Positions 53,017 to 61,534 of a DNA stretch of 64,000 bases are shown in pieces. Below the pieces are notes generated by a model that was given only the letters and a program-made list of their open reading frames with translations, did no database searches and was not told the DNA's origin. Numbering within the stretch: the stretch's first letter is position 1; each line of letters begins with the position of its first letter. A program made the position numbers and the translations under genes. The stretch comes from Clostridium facile (GTDB lineage Bacteria > Bacillota > Clostridia > Oscillospirales > Ruminococcaceae): positions 1,178,001 to 1,242,000 of the forward strand of contig NZ_JACOQK010000001.1 of NCBI RefSeq assembly GCF_014297275.1, read 5' to 3'.

Positions 53017-53589
53017 TTATATCCGTTTATCTGCTGTAAACTCGATATATCCCAAAACATTATCTTCGCATGCAAAATAGAGTTTTGGTTGGGAAAACGT
53101 TGCCCTTGGAAGGTGAAAATATTCCCCCGTGCCACAGGAAACACGCTTTCCCTGTATTTTCCCACTAATTGCCTGCTCTTCCCACTCTAATCCCTTGACA
53201 TGGGAAAGCTTGATCTTGTTCTGCTTTGCCAAGGATTCTACCACTTTATAAGAAGGAAGTTTTGATCTTTTCAATAGCCCTCCCATACGGGACACAAAAA
53301 ATTCCAAATCCAAATCTGGTATTGTGGCAACATCATAAATTTGCCAGAATTGATATTGTGGATCGAATAAATCATGGTCATGAAAGCATTTTAACATTGC
53401 TTCATCATCAATAATCTGTTCCAATCCCACCTCCATATCAGATTGTTTCGGTATGGATAAATTTACTTCTGCCGCTGCTCCGTTTACGAACGCCCTTACC
53501 CCTTTGATGTCATTTAATTTCTTCTCTAACCGTATGCTGGAATCCATATCAAGGGGATTTTCCAAACTATAATGTAATTTTTTTCGCAT
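53017..53589 (-). CDS. free-standing P1B-type ATPase fragment (HMA-like plus N-domain-like)
   Basis: 190 residues. The first 50 or so (HYSLENPLDMDSSIRLEKKL, then GVRAFVNGAAAEVNLSI) resemble a heavy-metal-associated domain without its CxxC pair. Residues about 105-190 resemble the nucleotide-binding domain of CadA/ZntA-like ATPases: VVESLAKQNKI, ISGKIQGKRVSCGTGEYF, LYFACEDNVLGYIEFTADK. The membrane helices and the DKTGT phosphorylation site are missing, so it cannot pump. AGGAGGTGG lies 11 nt before the ATG and the frame is intact, so it may be a domesticated remnant that binds nucleotide or metal. It is alone on the minus strand between rex and pheA. Family match is by eye only. Confidence 0.55.
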   Translation of the reverse strand: MRKKLHYSLENPLDMDSSIRLEKKLNDIKGVRAFVNGAAAEVNLSIPKQSDMEVGLEQIIDDEAMLKCFHDHDLFDPQYQFWQIYDVATIPDLDLEFFVSRMGGLLKRSKLPSYKVVESLAKQNKIKLSHVKGLEWEEQAISGKIQGKRVSCGTGEYFHLPRATFSQPKLYFACEDNVLGYIEFTADKRI

Positions 53590-53648
53590 TGATTATGCCA
53601 CCTCCTGGCAGAAGTATGAACAGTATGGCTGGTTTTTATTCCATATAC

Positions 53649-53677
53649 TTGTAAAGGAAGTTATTTTCCGTTATAAT
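53649..53677 (+). promoter_or_regulatory. sigma-A promoter of pheA
   Basis: TTGTAA (53649-53654), 17 nt, TATAAT (53672-53677). No T-box or attenuator is visible in the 70-nt leader. Confidence 0.7.
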
Positions 53678-53747
53678 AATATCAAATGAAATTTTTGATT
53701 TCTTATTAAATATTAAGAATAGATTTCTAGAAAGGACCTAATGAACC

Positions 53748-54878
53748 ATGAATTTGGATGAATTACGCTGCCAGATTGACCAGATTGACCAAAATTTACT
53801 GCAATTATTTGAGCAAAGAATGGAAATTGTAAAAGGGGTAGCGGCCTATAAAAAAGAAAATAATCTCCCTATTTTCCATAAAGACCGGGAAGATCAGATT
53901 ATACAGCGGATTAGTTCCCAAGCTGCGCCCGAAAACGCAGAAGGCGCTAAGGTATTGTTTTCTACCCTGATGAATATCAGCAAATGCCTACAGCAAAAAG
54001 AAGTATTGGATTACACGTTGGATACCCTGAAGCTATTAGAAGAAATCCAGGCAGGCCATCAGCAGCCAGAACACCCCACAGTTGGATGTCAGGGAGTTGT
54101 AGGGGCTTATTCTTATCTAGCTTGCCAAAAAAAATTCCCAAATGCCACAATTACTATGTTTGACCAATTTGAGGATGTTTTCCAGGCAGTACAGAATAAA
54201 AAAGTGGATTTTGGAATTTTACCACTGGAAAATTCCAATGCAGGCTCTGTAGATGAAGTATATGAGCTGATGAAACATCATAACTTTTATATCAACCATA
54301 CCATTACCCTAAAAATCGACCACTGCCTGGCTGTACGTCCAGGAATTAAGGCCACTGATATTCAAAAAGTATACTCCCACAACCAGGCGTTGCGCCAATG
54401 CAGCCAGTTTTTAGCGCTCCACCACTTACCACAGGAGTCTTACACAAATACTGCCGCTGCTGCTGAATTTGTCGCGAAAAGCGATTTACCAATTGCGGCA
54501 ATTTGTTCCCAGGAAAGTGCCAAAACCCATGGCTTGCAAATCCTACAGCAGAATATTCAAAACAACGATGAAAACTATACCCGTTTTATGGTGATTTCCA
54601 AAAAGCTATATCCACGCCCAGAATGCGATACTATCGCCACATCTTTGACGATTTCTAACGCAGTTGGTTCTTTGTATAATCTGCTGACAAAATTTGCGGT
54701 TAACGGCGTTAATTTAACCAAAATTGAATCTAAGCCAATTGGTAATAAAAATTTCGATGTGGTATTCTATCTTGATTTTTCCGGAAATATATTGGAAGAA
54801 CAATCCATCCATCTACTAAACGAACTTTCTTCGGAATTGACTGGATTTAAATTTTTAGGAAATTATAAAGCGGATTAA
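53748..54878 (+). CDS. pheA: bifunctional chorismate mutase / prephenate dehydratase
   Basis: 376 residues, the classic P-protein. An AroQ-type chorismate mutase (about 1-82, LDELRCQIDQIDQNLLQLF) is followed by prephenate dehydratase (about 107-290, with GAYSYLACQ, LPLENSNAGSV and the YTRFMVI catalytic Thr-Arg-Phe) and an ACT domain (about 298-376, SLTISNAVGSLYNLL and IESKPIG) for phenylalanine feedback. Together they convert chorismate to phenylpyruvate. AAAGGA lies 13 nt before the ATG. Confidence 0.95.
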   Translation: MNLDELRCQIDQIDQNLLQLFEQRMEIVKGVAAYKKENNLPIFHKDREDQIIQRISSQAAPENAEGAKVLFSTLMNISKCLQQKEVLDYTLDTLKLLEEIQAGHQQPEHPTVGCQGVVGAYSYLACQKKFPNATITMFDQFEDVFQAVQNKKVDFGILPLENSNAGSVDEVYELMKHHNFYINHTITLKIDHCLAVRPGIKATDIQKVYSHNQALRQCSQFLALHHLPQESYTNTAAAAEFVAKSDLPIAAICSQESAKTHGLQILQQNIQNNDENYTRFMVISKKLYPRPECDTIATSLTISNAVGSLYNLLTKFAVNGVNLTKIESKPIGNKNFDVVFYLDFSGNILEEQSIHLLNELSSELTGFKFLGNYKAD

Positions 54879-54989
54879 TTTTATTTTACATAGAACACAA
54901 AATAAACCGCAAAATATGTATGGTAATCTAGTTTACTTTCCAAAACGAATCGAGAGGATAAAGGGGGGTTTTTGTTGGGAGATCAAAAA

Positions 54990-55550
54990 ATGTTCGCAAA
55001 AAATACCCCTCGTTATTTCATCGCATGGTTTTTGATAATTGGTATTATCCTTTCGATTACCATTGCGGTTGTTTATAATATCAATGCAGTAATGGTGTTG
55101 TTTGGAAGAGGAAATATTCAAACTGTTAGTTACGATTATATGAGACAGATTGTTTATAGTTCTCCCAATACGTATACCGTAGCTTCAGAACAGCTGCAAA
55201 GCCCAAATCAGGAAATCCTTCAATATGAATTATCCGAAGGCGCAGTACAATTTCGGATAACAGGAGACCCCACCGGAAAAATCTCTGAAATTCGGGGAAC
55301 AATCCAAGTGTCCGAGTTGAATTTTTCTCCTTTGGATTTATATGCTACCATGAACGACGCAGTGAAACCCCTCTGTCATCAAAAAGATATTTTAGCGGCA
55401 GAAGTGGCTATTTTTAAATATGTCCAAAAAGCTCAGTTAACCAGCTATACCAGCCATGTTATGTTTTCTTCTGTTTATGACAACAAGTTGATTACCATTC
55501 AAAAACAGAAAAACTCATTTGAAATTAATTTTGATATTTTAATGCAATAG
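54990..55550 (+). CDS. single-pass membrane protein of unknown function
   Basis: 186 residues from ATG 54990. A short basic start (MFAKNTPRYF) and one membrane helix at about residues 9-32 (IAWFLIIGIILSITIAVVY) are followed by an outside domain of about 150 residues rich in beta-prone segments, with one Cys. I do not recognise a family. Start choice is open: GGGAG lies 8 nt before this ATG, while TTG 54972 and 54975 follow an AAAGGGGGG run. It lies 111 nt after pheA without a terminator between, so co-transcription is possible, and ends in a good terminator. Confidence 0.7.
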   Translation: MFAKNTPRYFIAWFLIIGIILSITIAVVYNINAVMVLFGRGNIQTVSYDYMRQIVYSSPNTYTVASEQLQSPNQEILQYELSEGAVQFRITGDPTGKISEIRGTIQVSELNFSPLDLYATMNDAVKPLCHQKDILAAEVAIFKYVQKAQLTSYTSHVMFSSVYDNKLITIQKQKNSFEINFDILMQ

Positions 55551-55578
55551 GTTTTACGGAACAATCATAAAACCTATT
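55546..55578 (+). terminator. terminator after the membrane protein
   Basis: AATAGGTTTT (55546-55555) pairs with AAAACCTATT (55569-55578), followed by TTTTTG. The stem includes the stop codon. Confidence 0.85.
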
Positions 55579-56005
55579 TTTTTGCATTCATCTAATTTTG
55601 TAAAATTATAAAATGTTTATCACCATATTATCTTTACATATGCCTATTATGTGCTATCTAAAAATAATTTTTTTACTTTAGCCATTTTCCTGTTTTGTGT
55701 CATCAACTATATATTTTCAGAATCATAACTCCTTTCATCTCTATTTGGTATTATTTTATAGTTGAGATATTGATACTTACCACTAAAACTCTTTTTTAAA
55801 TCCCTCATCAAAAGATTTTGTTGGCACAATTACACTTTCAACAGCATTAACCAGTTTATCTCTTATACGGATAATAATTGGTATTCCGTATTTCTATTCA
55901 TTAAACAAATAAATGGAAATCCATTTGTGATTTACATAATACTTCCTAGGCTTACATCGATTGCGCCGCTAGTATTTTTCACACCGAAAGAAAAGCACCA
56001 TACAA
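55579..56005. other. intergenic stretch with a possible decayed reading frame
   Basis: No intact gene. On the minus strand, 55783-55893 encodes a protein-like 36-residue tail (KYGIPIIIRIRDKLVNAVES, then VIVPTKSFDEGFKKEF and TAG). Just upstream a different frame reads SGAIDVSLGSIM, stop, ITNGFPFICLMN. Together they look like the end of a gene broken by a stop and a frameshift. I cannot name the family. Confidence 0.25.
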
Positions 56006-56038
56006 AAAAGGGATGCCTCAATTTATGGCATCCCTTTT
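56006..56038 (-). terminator. terminator after dapB
   Basis: AAAAGGGATGCC (56006-56017) pairs perfectly with GGCATCCCTTTT (56027-56038), with T6 on the minus strand. Confidence 0.88.
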
Positions 56039-56042
56039 ATCA

Positions 56043-56795
56043 CTATTGAATTAATTGGCTCATATCGTACAGCCCTGCTGGCTGTTCTTTCAGAAATACT
56101 GCAGCATTTACTGCGCCAACCGCAAATACTTCTTTGGAGCGGGCACTATGAGACAATGTAATAATTTCATCCCTGCCAGCAAACATCACTTCGTGTTCCC
56201 CAACAATGGTGCCACCACGAACAGCGTGCATGCCAATTTCTTTTTTATCCCGTTTTTGGCGTACTGCATGACGGTCATATACATACTCATATTGATTGCC
56301 AGATGCTTCGTTAATCGCATTTGCCAACATAATTGCAGTACCACTTGGAGCGTCTACCTTTTGGTTATGGTGTTTTTCGATAATTTCGATATCGAACTGA
56401 TCTCCCAAGACAGCAACCGCTTTCTTTGCCAAATCCACCAGTAAATTAATCCCCAAAGACATATTAAAGGTAAAGAATACTGGAATTTCTTTTGCAGACT
56501 CTTTAATTTGGTCAATCTGTTCTTGAGTATACCCAGTTGTCGCAATGACAATTGGGGTATGGTTCTGTTTTGCATACCTTAAAAGGTCATTCAATAAGGA
56601 AGGATTGCTAAAATCAATAATCACATCCCCTTTTACGGGACATTCCGAAACAGATGGATAAATTTCAAAATCCGCATATTTATCAATAAATTTATCAATA
56701 CCAGCCACTACGGTACAATCCTGCCTACCCGCTACAACATCGGCAATCACACGACCCATGTGGCCACAAGCTCCGCTTATGATAATATTTGTCAT
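56043..56795 (-). CDS. dapB: 4-hydroxy-tetrahydrodipicolinate reductase
   Basis: 250 residues. The N-terminal nucleotide-binding loop GACGHMGRVIAD and the substrate motif EKHHNQKVDAPSGTA identify DapB, which makes tetrahydrodipicolinate for DAP and lysine. It ends 5 nt before the terminator stem and starts 17 nt after dapA, third gene of asd-dapA-dapB under the lysine riboswitch. Confidence 0.96.
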   Translation of the reverse strand: MTNIIISGACGHMGRVIADVVAGRQDCTVVAGIDKFIDKYADFEIYPSVSECPVKGDVIIDFSNPSLLNDLLRYAKQNHTPIVIATTGYTQEQIDQIKESAKEIPVFFTFNMSLGINLLVDLAKKAVAVLGDQFDIEIIEKHHNQKVDAPSGTAIMLANAINEASGNQYEYVYDRHAVRQKRDKKEIGMHAVRGGTIVGEHEVMFAGRDEIITLSHSARSKEVFAVGAVNAAVFLKEQPAGLYDMSQLIQ

Positions 56796-56812
56796 CGTTC
56801 ACAACCGCCCTT

Positions 56813-57703
56813 TTATTTGATCAAATTGTGTTTTCTCAGTAACCCTGCTAATTTTTCAATCTGGCTATCCGTCATTTTATACAATGGCAGACGGCATTCC
56901 CCAACCTGCATTCCCATCAAATTCATCGCTTCTTTTACTGGGATTGGATTTACATCCATAAATAAGCCGTTGATTAAATCCAACAGGTTCAACTGCAGTT
57001 CGCAACTTTCTTTTACCTTGCCATCAAAATACAATTGGCAAATATCATGGGTTTCCTGTGGCATAACATTGGATAATACAGAGATAACCCCTGCACCACC
57101 TAAAGAAAGGATTGGTACAATCTGATCATCGTTGCCAGAATAAATATCCAGATTATCACCGCATAGTGCCTTGATTTTCGCAACCGCACCAATATTTCCG
57201 CTTGCTTCTTTTACAGCAACAATATTTGGATGTTTGGACATTTCATATAACGTTTCTGGTTGAACAGTAACTCCTGTTCTAGATGGAACATTGTATACAA
57301 TCAATGGAATATTCACACTATCCGCAATGGTATTGTAATGTACAATTAATCCTCTTTGGGATGTTTTATTATAATATGGTGTTACAACCAACAAGCCATC
57401 TGCTCCCAATTGTTCCGCTTCTTTGGACAGAGCAACCGCATAATCGGTATCATTGCTACCAGAGCCAGCAATTACTGGAATACGTTTGTTTGTATGTTCC
57501 ACAGCAAATTTAATTGCGCCAACATGTTCTTCGTGGTTTAATGTTGGAGATTCACCAGTAGTACCACAAATAATAATAGCATCAGTACCATGGGCAATCT
57601 GATCATCAATTAACTGTCCCAGTTTGTCATAGTTTAAGGAACCATCAGCATTCATAGGGGTAACAATCGCTACACCTGCTCCGGTAAATAATCTTTTTTT
57701 CAT
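56813..57703 (-). CDS. dapA: 4-hydroxy-tetrahydrodipicolinate synthase
   Basis: 296 residues, a class I aldolase-like barrel. GTTGESPTL binds pyruvate, Tyr in VYNVPSRTG is the catalytic proton relay, and Lys in VAVKEASGNIG forms the Schiff base. It condenses pyruvate with aspartate semialdehyde made by the upstream asd. ATG 57703 has AGGAG 8 nt upstream; a GTG 9 nt earlier is the alternative. Confidence 0.96.
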   Translation of the reverse strand: MKKRLFTGAGVAIVTPMNADGSLNYDKLGQLIDDQIAHGTDAIIICGTTGESPTLNHEEHVGAIKFAVEHTNKRIPVIAGSGSNDTDYAVALSKEAEQLGADGLLVVTPYYNKTSQRGLIVHYNTIADSVNIPLIVYNVPSRTGVTVQPETLYEMSKHPNIVAVKEASGNIGAVAKIKALCGDNLDIYSGNDDQIVPILSLGGAGVISVLSNVMPQETHDICQLYFDGKVKESCELQLNLLDLINGLFMDVNPIPVKEAMNLMGMQVGECRLPLYKMTDSQIEKLAGLLRKHNLIK

Positions 57704-57751
57704 ATTTTCCACTCCTATTCTATTCAGGATGCGTTTATCGTAATGGACGAA

Positions 57752-58831
57752 TTAATCCATATAGCCTTTGGCAGCTAATAATTCAGCTAACAATACAGCT
57801 CCCCCCGCTGCACCACGCAGGGTGTTGTGGGATAAGCCAACAAATTTATAATCATATTGTTTGTCTTCCCGCAGGCGTCCAACAGAAACCGCCATGCCAC
57901 CTTCCAGATTGCGATCCAATTTTGCCTGTGGGCGATTGTCTTCCTCAAAATAATGGATAAACTGTTTTGGGGCACTTGGCAGGTTTAATTTTTGTGGTTC
58001 CCCACTGAATTCAGCCCAATCCTGTTTAATTTCCTCAATGGTTGGTTTTTTCTCAAAGCTTACAAATACAGCAGCGGTGTGTCCATCCTGTACAGGCACA
58101 CGGAGACATTGCGTTGTGATATTTGGAGTCCGTGCATCCACAATGCGGTCCCCTTCTACTTTACCCCAGATTTTCAGTGGTTCTACTTCGGATTTTTCTT
58201 CTTCCCCACCAATAAATGGGATTACATTATCCACCATCTCAGGCCATGTTTTGAATGTCTTTCCTGCACCGGAAATTGCCTGGTAAGTACAAGCCAATGC
58301 TTTGGTCACACCATATTTCATCAATGGATGCAGTGGTGGAACATAACTTTGTAAAGAACAGTTGGATTTTACAGCAACAAAACCACGTTTGGTACCCAGA
58401 CGGTTCCTCTGTGCAGCAATTACATCCAGATGTTCTGGATTGATCTCTGGAATCACCATTGGAACATCAGGGGTGTGTCTGTGGGCAGAGTTGTTGGATA
58501 CTACTGGACATTCCGCTTTTGCATATTTTTCTTCCAATGCGCGGATTTCTTCTTTTTTCATATCAACAGCGCAGAACACAAAATCAACCATACCAGCGAT
58601 TTTATCCACGTCTTTTTCTGCGTCCATAATAATCATATCTTTCATAGCTGCTGGAATTGGAGTTGTCATAGCCCATTTTGCGCTGACAGCTTCTTCATAG
58701 GTTTTTCCAGCACTTCTGGATGAAGCAGCTAAAGCCACTACATGGAACCAAGGATGATTTTCTAATAAAGTCGCAAAGCGTTGGCCCACCATACCGGTTG
58801 CACCAATAATACCTACATTATATGTTTTCAT
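57752..58831 (-). CDS. asd: aspartate-semialdehyde dehydrogenase
   Basis: 359 residues. The NADP loop GATGMVGQRFATLL is at the N-terminus and the catalytic Cys is in VKSNCSLQSYVPPL. The length and the second-half sequence (ACTYQAISGAGK, CLRVPVQDGH) are those of the fungal/archaeal-like class of Asd, which some Firmicutes carry. It reduces aspartyl phosphate to the semialdehyde, the branch point to lysine/DAP and threonine. First gene after the L-box, with GGAGG about 9 nt before the ATG. Confidence 0.95.
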   Translation of the reverse strand: MKTYNVGIIGATGMVGQRFATLLENHPWFHVVALAASSRSAGKTYEEAVSAKWAMTTPIPAAMKDMIIMDAEKDVDKIAGMVDFVFCAVDMKKEEIRALEEKYAKAECPVVSNNSAHRHTPDVPMVIPEINPEHLDVIAAQRNRLGTKRGFVAVKSNCSLQSYVPPLHPLMKYGVTKALACTYQAISGAGKTFKTWPEMVDNVIPFIGGEEEKSEVEPLKIWGKVEGDRIVDARTPNITTQCLRVPVQDGHTAAVFVSFEKKPTIEEIKQDWAEFSGEPQKLNLPSAPKQFIHYFEEDNRPQAKLDRNLEGGMAVSVGRLREDKQYDYKFVGLSHNTLRGAAGGAVLLAELLAAKGYMD

Positions 58832-58870
58832 GTTTCAAATCCTCCAAAAATATTTATTACTTGGTAAAAT

Positions 58871-59110
58871 ATAAAAAACCGGTTGAAAACCGGCTAGAAA
58901 TGCAATATAATAGAAATTATTGACGTATTACGCCGATAGCTCTCCACCATAATACATGATGACAGCAGTACATTTGTTCAATGTACCACCAGCAGTTCAG
59001 TGGCCAATTAAACTGCTTCGGCGCTCTCCCCTTTCGGCTGAAACTCAATAACGATTCTGGCCAAATCTCGTTACAACATACTTTTGAACCGCGCAACCTC
59101 TATCCGGTTT
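58871..59110 (-). ncRNA. lysine riboswitch (L-box) with intrinsic terminator
   Basis: The minus-strand leader of asd carries the lysine aptamer. P1 is GATAG (59100-59104) with CTATC (58935-58939). Conserved blocks follow in order: AGAGGTTGCG, GCCGAAAGGGGAGAGC, GCCGAAG, TGAACAAATGTACTGCTGTCA and GGAGAGCTATC. Downstream, CCGGTT/AACCGG forms a hairpin (58879-58893) followed by TTTTTT, a transcription terminator. Lysine is expected to stop transcription of asd-dapA-dapB. Confidence 0.93.
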
Positions 59111-59125
59111 TTCAATTATAGTTTT

Positions 59126-59154
59126 ATCATATCATTTCTTGTAAAAGATGTCAA
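59126..59154 (-). promoter_or_regulatory. sigma-A promoter of the L-box and asd-dapA-dapB
   Basis: Minus-strand TTGACA (59149-59154), 17 nt, TATGAT (59126-59131), just upstream of the aptamer. Confidence 0.85.
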
Positions 59155-59185
59155 TTAATATTTTATTATATTTTGGAGGAAGTTT

Positions 59186-60211
59186 ATGAAAACCAGTGAT
59201 TTTTATTTTGATCTGCCTCAGGAACTCATTGCCCAAACCCCAATAGAACCCCGTGATCATTCTAGGATGCTAGTGCTTTCCCGTGAAACCGGGGAAATCA
59301 CCCACAAGCATTTTTATGATGTCATTGATTATTTAAACGAAGGGGATACTCTAATTGTAAACGACTCCCGCGTACTGCCCGCCCGCATTTATGGGGAAAA
59401 AGTCGATACAGGTTCCAAAATAGAATTTTTGCTGTTAGAACAGAAGCAGCAGGACGTTTGGGAGATTCTCTGCAAACCTGGCAAAAAAGCAAAACCTGGC
59501 GTCAGGTTTAATTTCCATAACCTATTGGAAGCGGAAGTACTGGAAGTGTTAGAGGATGGGAACAGGATTGTCAAATTCCACTATGAAGGAAATTTTTTTC
59601 ATATCTTAGATCAGATTGGGCAGATGCCCCTCCCTCCTTATATCACCGAAAAATTGCAGGATCAGGAACGGTATCAGACAGTATACTCCCATGAGGTTGG
59701 TTCGGCGGCCGCTCCTACTGCCGGACTGCATTTCACCAAAGAATTGATGGAAAAAATTCGTCAAAAAGGGGTGAATATTGCTGCTGTCACCTTGCATGTA
59801 GGGCTGGGAACCTTCCGCCCTGTCAAAGTGGATGATGTCACCAAACACAAAATGCACTCAGAACATTATGAAATATCCCCAAAAACTGCCGAACTTATTC
59901 GGAAAACCAAGCAAAATGGTAAGCGTGTTTTCGCTGTAGGAACAACCAGCTGCCGCACATTAGAATCTGTTGGCACAGCACATAATGGTGAAATCGTAGC
60001 GGAAGATGGATACACAGATATTTTCATTTATCCAGGGTATCAGTTTAAAGTAATCGACGGATTGATTACCAATTTCCATTTGCCAGAAAGCACCCTAATT
60101 ATGTTGGTATCTGCGTTTGCTGGATATGACTCTATCATGAATGCATATCAAACCGCCGTAAAAGAAAAATACCGGTTTTTCAGTTTTGGTGATGCTATGA
60201 TGATTGTGTAA
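59186..60211 (+). CDS. queA: S-adenosylmethionine:tRNA ribosyltransferase-isomerase
   Basis: 341 residues, standard QueA, which makes epoxyqueuosine from preQ1-modified tRNA. The start FYFDLPQELIAQTPIEPRD and the blocks HEVGSAAAPTAGLHFT, HVGLGTFRPV and GTTSCRTLES are family signatures. GGAGGAAG precedes the ATG. It is divergent from the asd operon and monocistronic. tgt and the rest of the queuosine pathway are not in the window. Confidence 0.96.
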   Translation: MKTSDFYFDLPQELIAQTPIEPRDHSRMLVLSRETGEITHKHFYDVIDYLNEGDTLIVNDSRVLPARIYGEKVDTGSKIEFLLLEQKQQDVWEILCKPGKKAKPGVRFNFHNLLEAEVLEVLEDGNRIVKFHYEGNFFHILDQIGQMPLPPYITEKLQDQERYQTVYSHEVGSAAAPTAGLHFTKELMEKIRQKGVNIAAVTLHVGLGTFRPVKVDDVTKHKMHSEHYEISPKTAELIRKTKQNGKRVFAVGTTSCRTLESVGTAHNGEIVAEDGYTDIFIYPGYQFKVIDGLITNFHLPESTLIMLVSAFAGYDSIMNAYQTAVKEKYRFFSFGDAMMIV

Positions 60212-60516
60212 GCTATTTTTTCATGAAAGAATAGCCACTTTATAGTAAATGAATAAAATCTTACCTGTTAGCTTTTATTCTATCTATTTATTGTGACTTT
60301 TTCAATTAATGAAATTTACACATAGCAGTGTAAGACAAAAATGATATCATATTATTCTACCGGATATATAGTGGACTTTAAAATACTTTTCCGGAATACG
60401 AAACTATAATAATGTGAATTTTTCTCCATTTAATTCCTCCAGAAAGGAATACAAAGAAAATATACGTTATCGTTACCTATAGTAGAACCAACGATTTCAT
60501 CATAAAAAACATAACC
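60212..60516. other. intergenic stretch, no gene seen
   Basis: Contains a 10-bp hairpin just after the queA stop (60211-60234, GCTATTTTTT with its complement) without a T-run. Otherwise AT-rich with no supported frame. Confidence 0.45.
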
Positions 60517-60554
60517 AAAAGCAGCTGTTCTGATCCATCAGAACAGCTGCTTTT
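60517..60554 (-). terminator. terminator after the pentapeptide-repeat gene
   Basis: A perfect 17-bp stem, AAAAGCAGCTGTTCTGA (60517-60533) with 60538-60554 and a TCCA loop, abutting the gene's stop. Rich T and A ends on both sides mean it could also end queA transcripts. Confidence 0.85.
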
Positions 60555-61202
60555 TTATTCTTCCAATATGATAATACCTAATAACCTCGCCAGTTCGGAT
60601 GCTTGGAAACGGTCTACTACTGCCCCTTTTAGTTCTTTTCCAGAAACTAAGATTCCGTCTATGCGGCATTTCCGGAAATCCATTCCATTTAGCATGGTAT
60701 GCAAAAAATTCGCCTGAGTAAAGTCCACCTGTTTCAGCTCTACTTGCTTCCATTTATTCTGGATAATATGGCTGGATTTCATACTGGTTTCTTCTATTCT
60801 CATTCCAGTTGCCTGAAGATGATCAAAATTGACAAAATCCATGTTGTTTTCCTGAAACAATACCATTTTTATCATGCTTTGAGAAAAATCCGCCCCTACC
60901 ATCCGGCATTGGAGAAAACTACAGCGCTGGAAATAACAATCTTGAAAATCTACATTGGAAAAATCGCAATTGATAAATACTGTATCAACAAAGCTGGAAT
61001 GGGCACAATTGGCACCGGGAAACCGACAATTTGAAAATTTACATCCTGTAACATCCGCGTTTTCCAGAGATTTTCCTGCCCATTCCAATAACACAAACTG
61101 TTGGTACATTGTCTTTTCTTCCTGTTCCGCTTGTTTTTCCAGTAGAATTGGATCAAAACAATGCTCCAATTTTTGTTTTAATTTAGGGTTTGCCCATTTC
61201 AT
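60555..61202 (-). CDS. pentapeptide-repeat protein
   Basis: 215 residues built largely of A(D/N)LxX-type pentapeptides, for example NADVTGCKFSNCRFPGANCA and FINCDFSNVDFQDCYFQRCS. These fold as a right-handed four-sided beta-helix of the Qnr/MfpA type. A charged N-terminal helix precedes the repeats and a helical C-terminus closes them. Cys is frequent in the repeats. Some relatives mimic DNA and bind gyrase, but no such function can be claimed here. AAGGAG lies about 10 nt before the ATG. Monocistronic. Confidence 0.85.
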   Translation of the reverse strand: MKWANPKLKQKLEHCFDPILLEKQAEQEEKTMYQQFVLLEWAGKSLENADVTGCKFSNCRFPGANCAHSSFVDTVFINCDFSNVDFQDCYFQRCSFLQCRMVGADFSQSMIKMVLFQENNMDFVNFDHLQATGMRIEETSMKSSHIIQNKWKQVELKQVDFTQANFLHTMLNGMDFRKCRIDGILVSGKELKGAVVDRFQASELARLLGIIILEE

Positions 61203-61431
61203 TATCCAATTCTCCTTTATGATTTCTTGGTCAATGCGTTATGCTATATAATGCTTTTATATTATAATCTATTCAAGCAACAATTGATTTGTTTTCCTTA
61301 ATTATATCATATTATTTATTACAAGACACTAAAGTGTACCATCTTACAAACTATTTATTCTCTTATAAATCAAATGATGATACTACAAAAAGTATTTCTC
61401 ATGAAATATAGATGAAAAACAAATTTATTTT
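61203..61431. other. divergent intergenic region
   Basis: AT-rich promoter region between the pentapeptide gene and the glycosidase; nothing further recognisable. Confidence 0.45.
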
Positions 61432-61460
61432 TTGGATAATTTTAGGATAGATTTTATAAT
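61432..61460 (+). promoter_or_regulatory. probable promoter of the secreted glycosidase
   Basis: TTGGAT (61432-61437), 17 nt, TATAAT (61455-61460), leaving a leader of about 67 nt before the ATG. Confidence 0.55.
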
Positions 61461-61534
61461 TTTAACTTGCTATACTTTATTCGTATCGTATTTATAACCT
61501 ATCAATAATTAGATGTAAAGGAGAAAAAGAGAGC

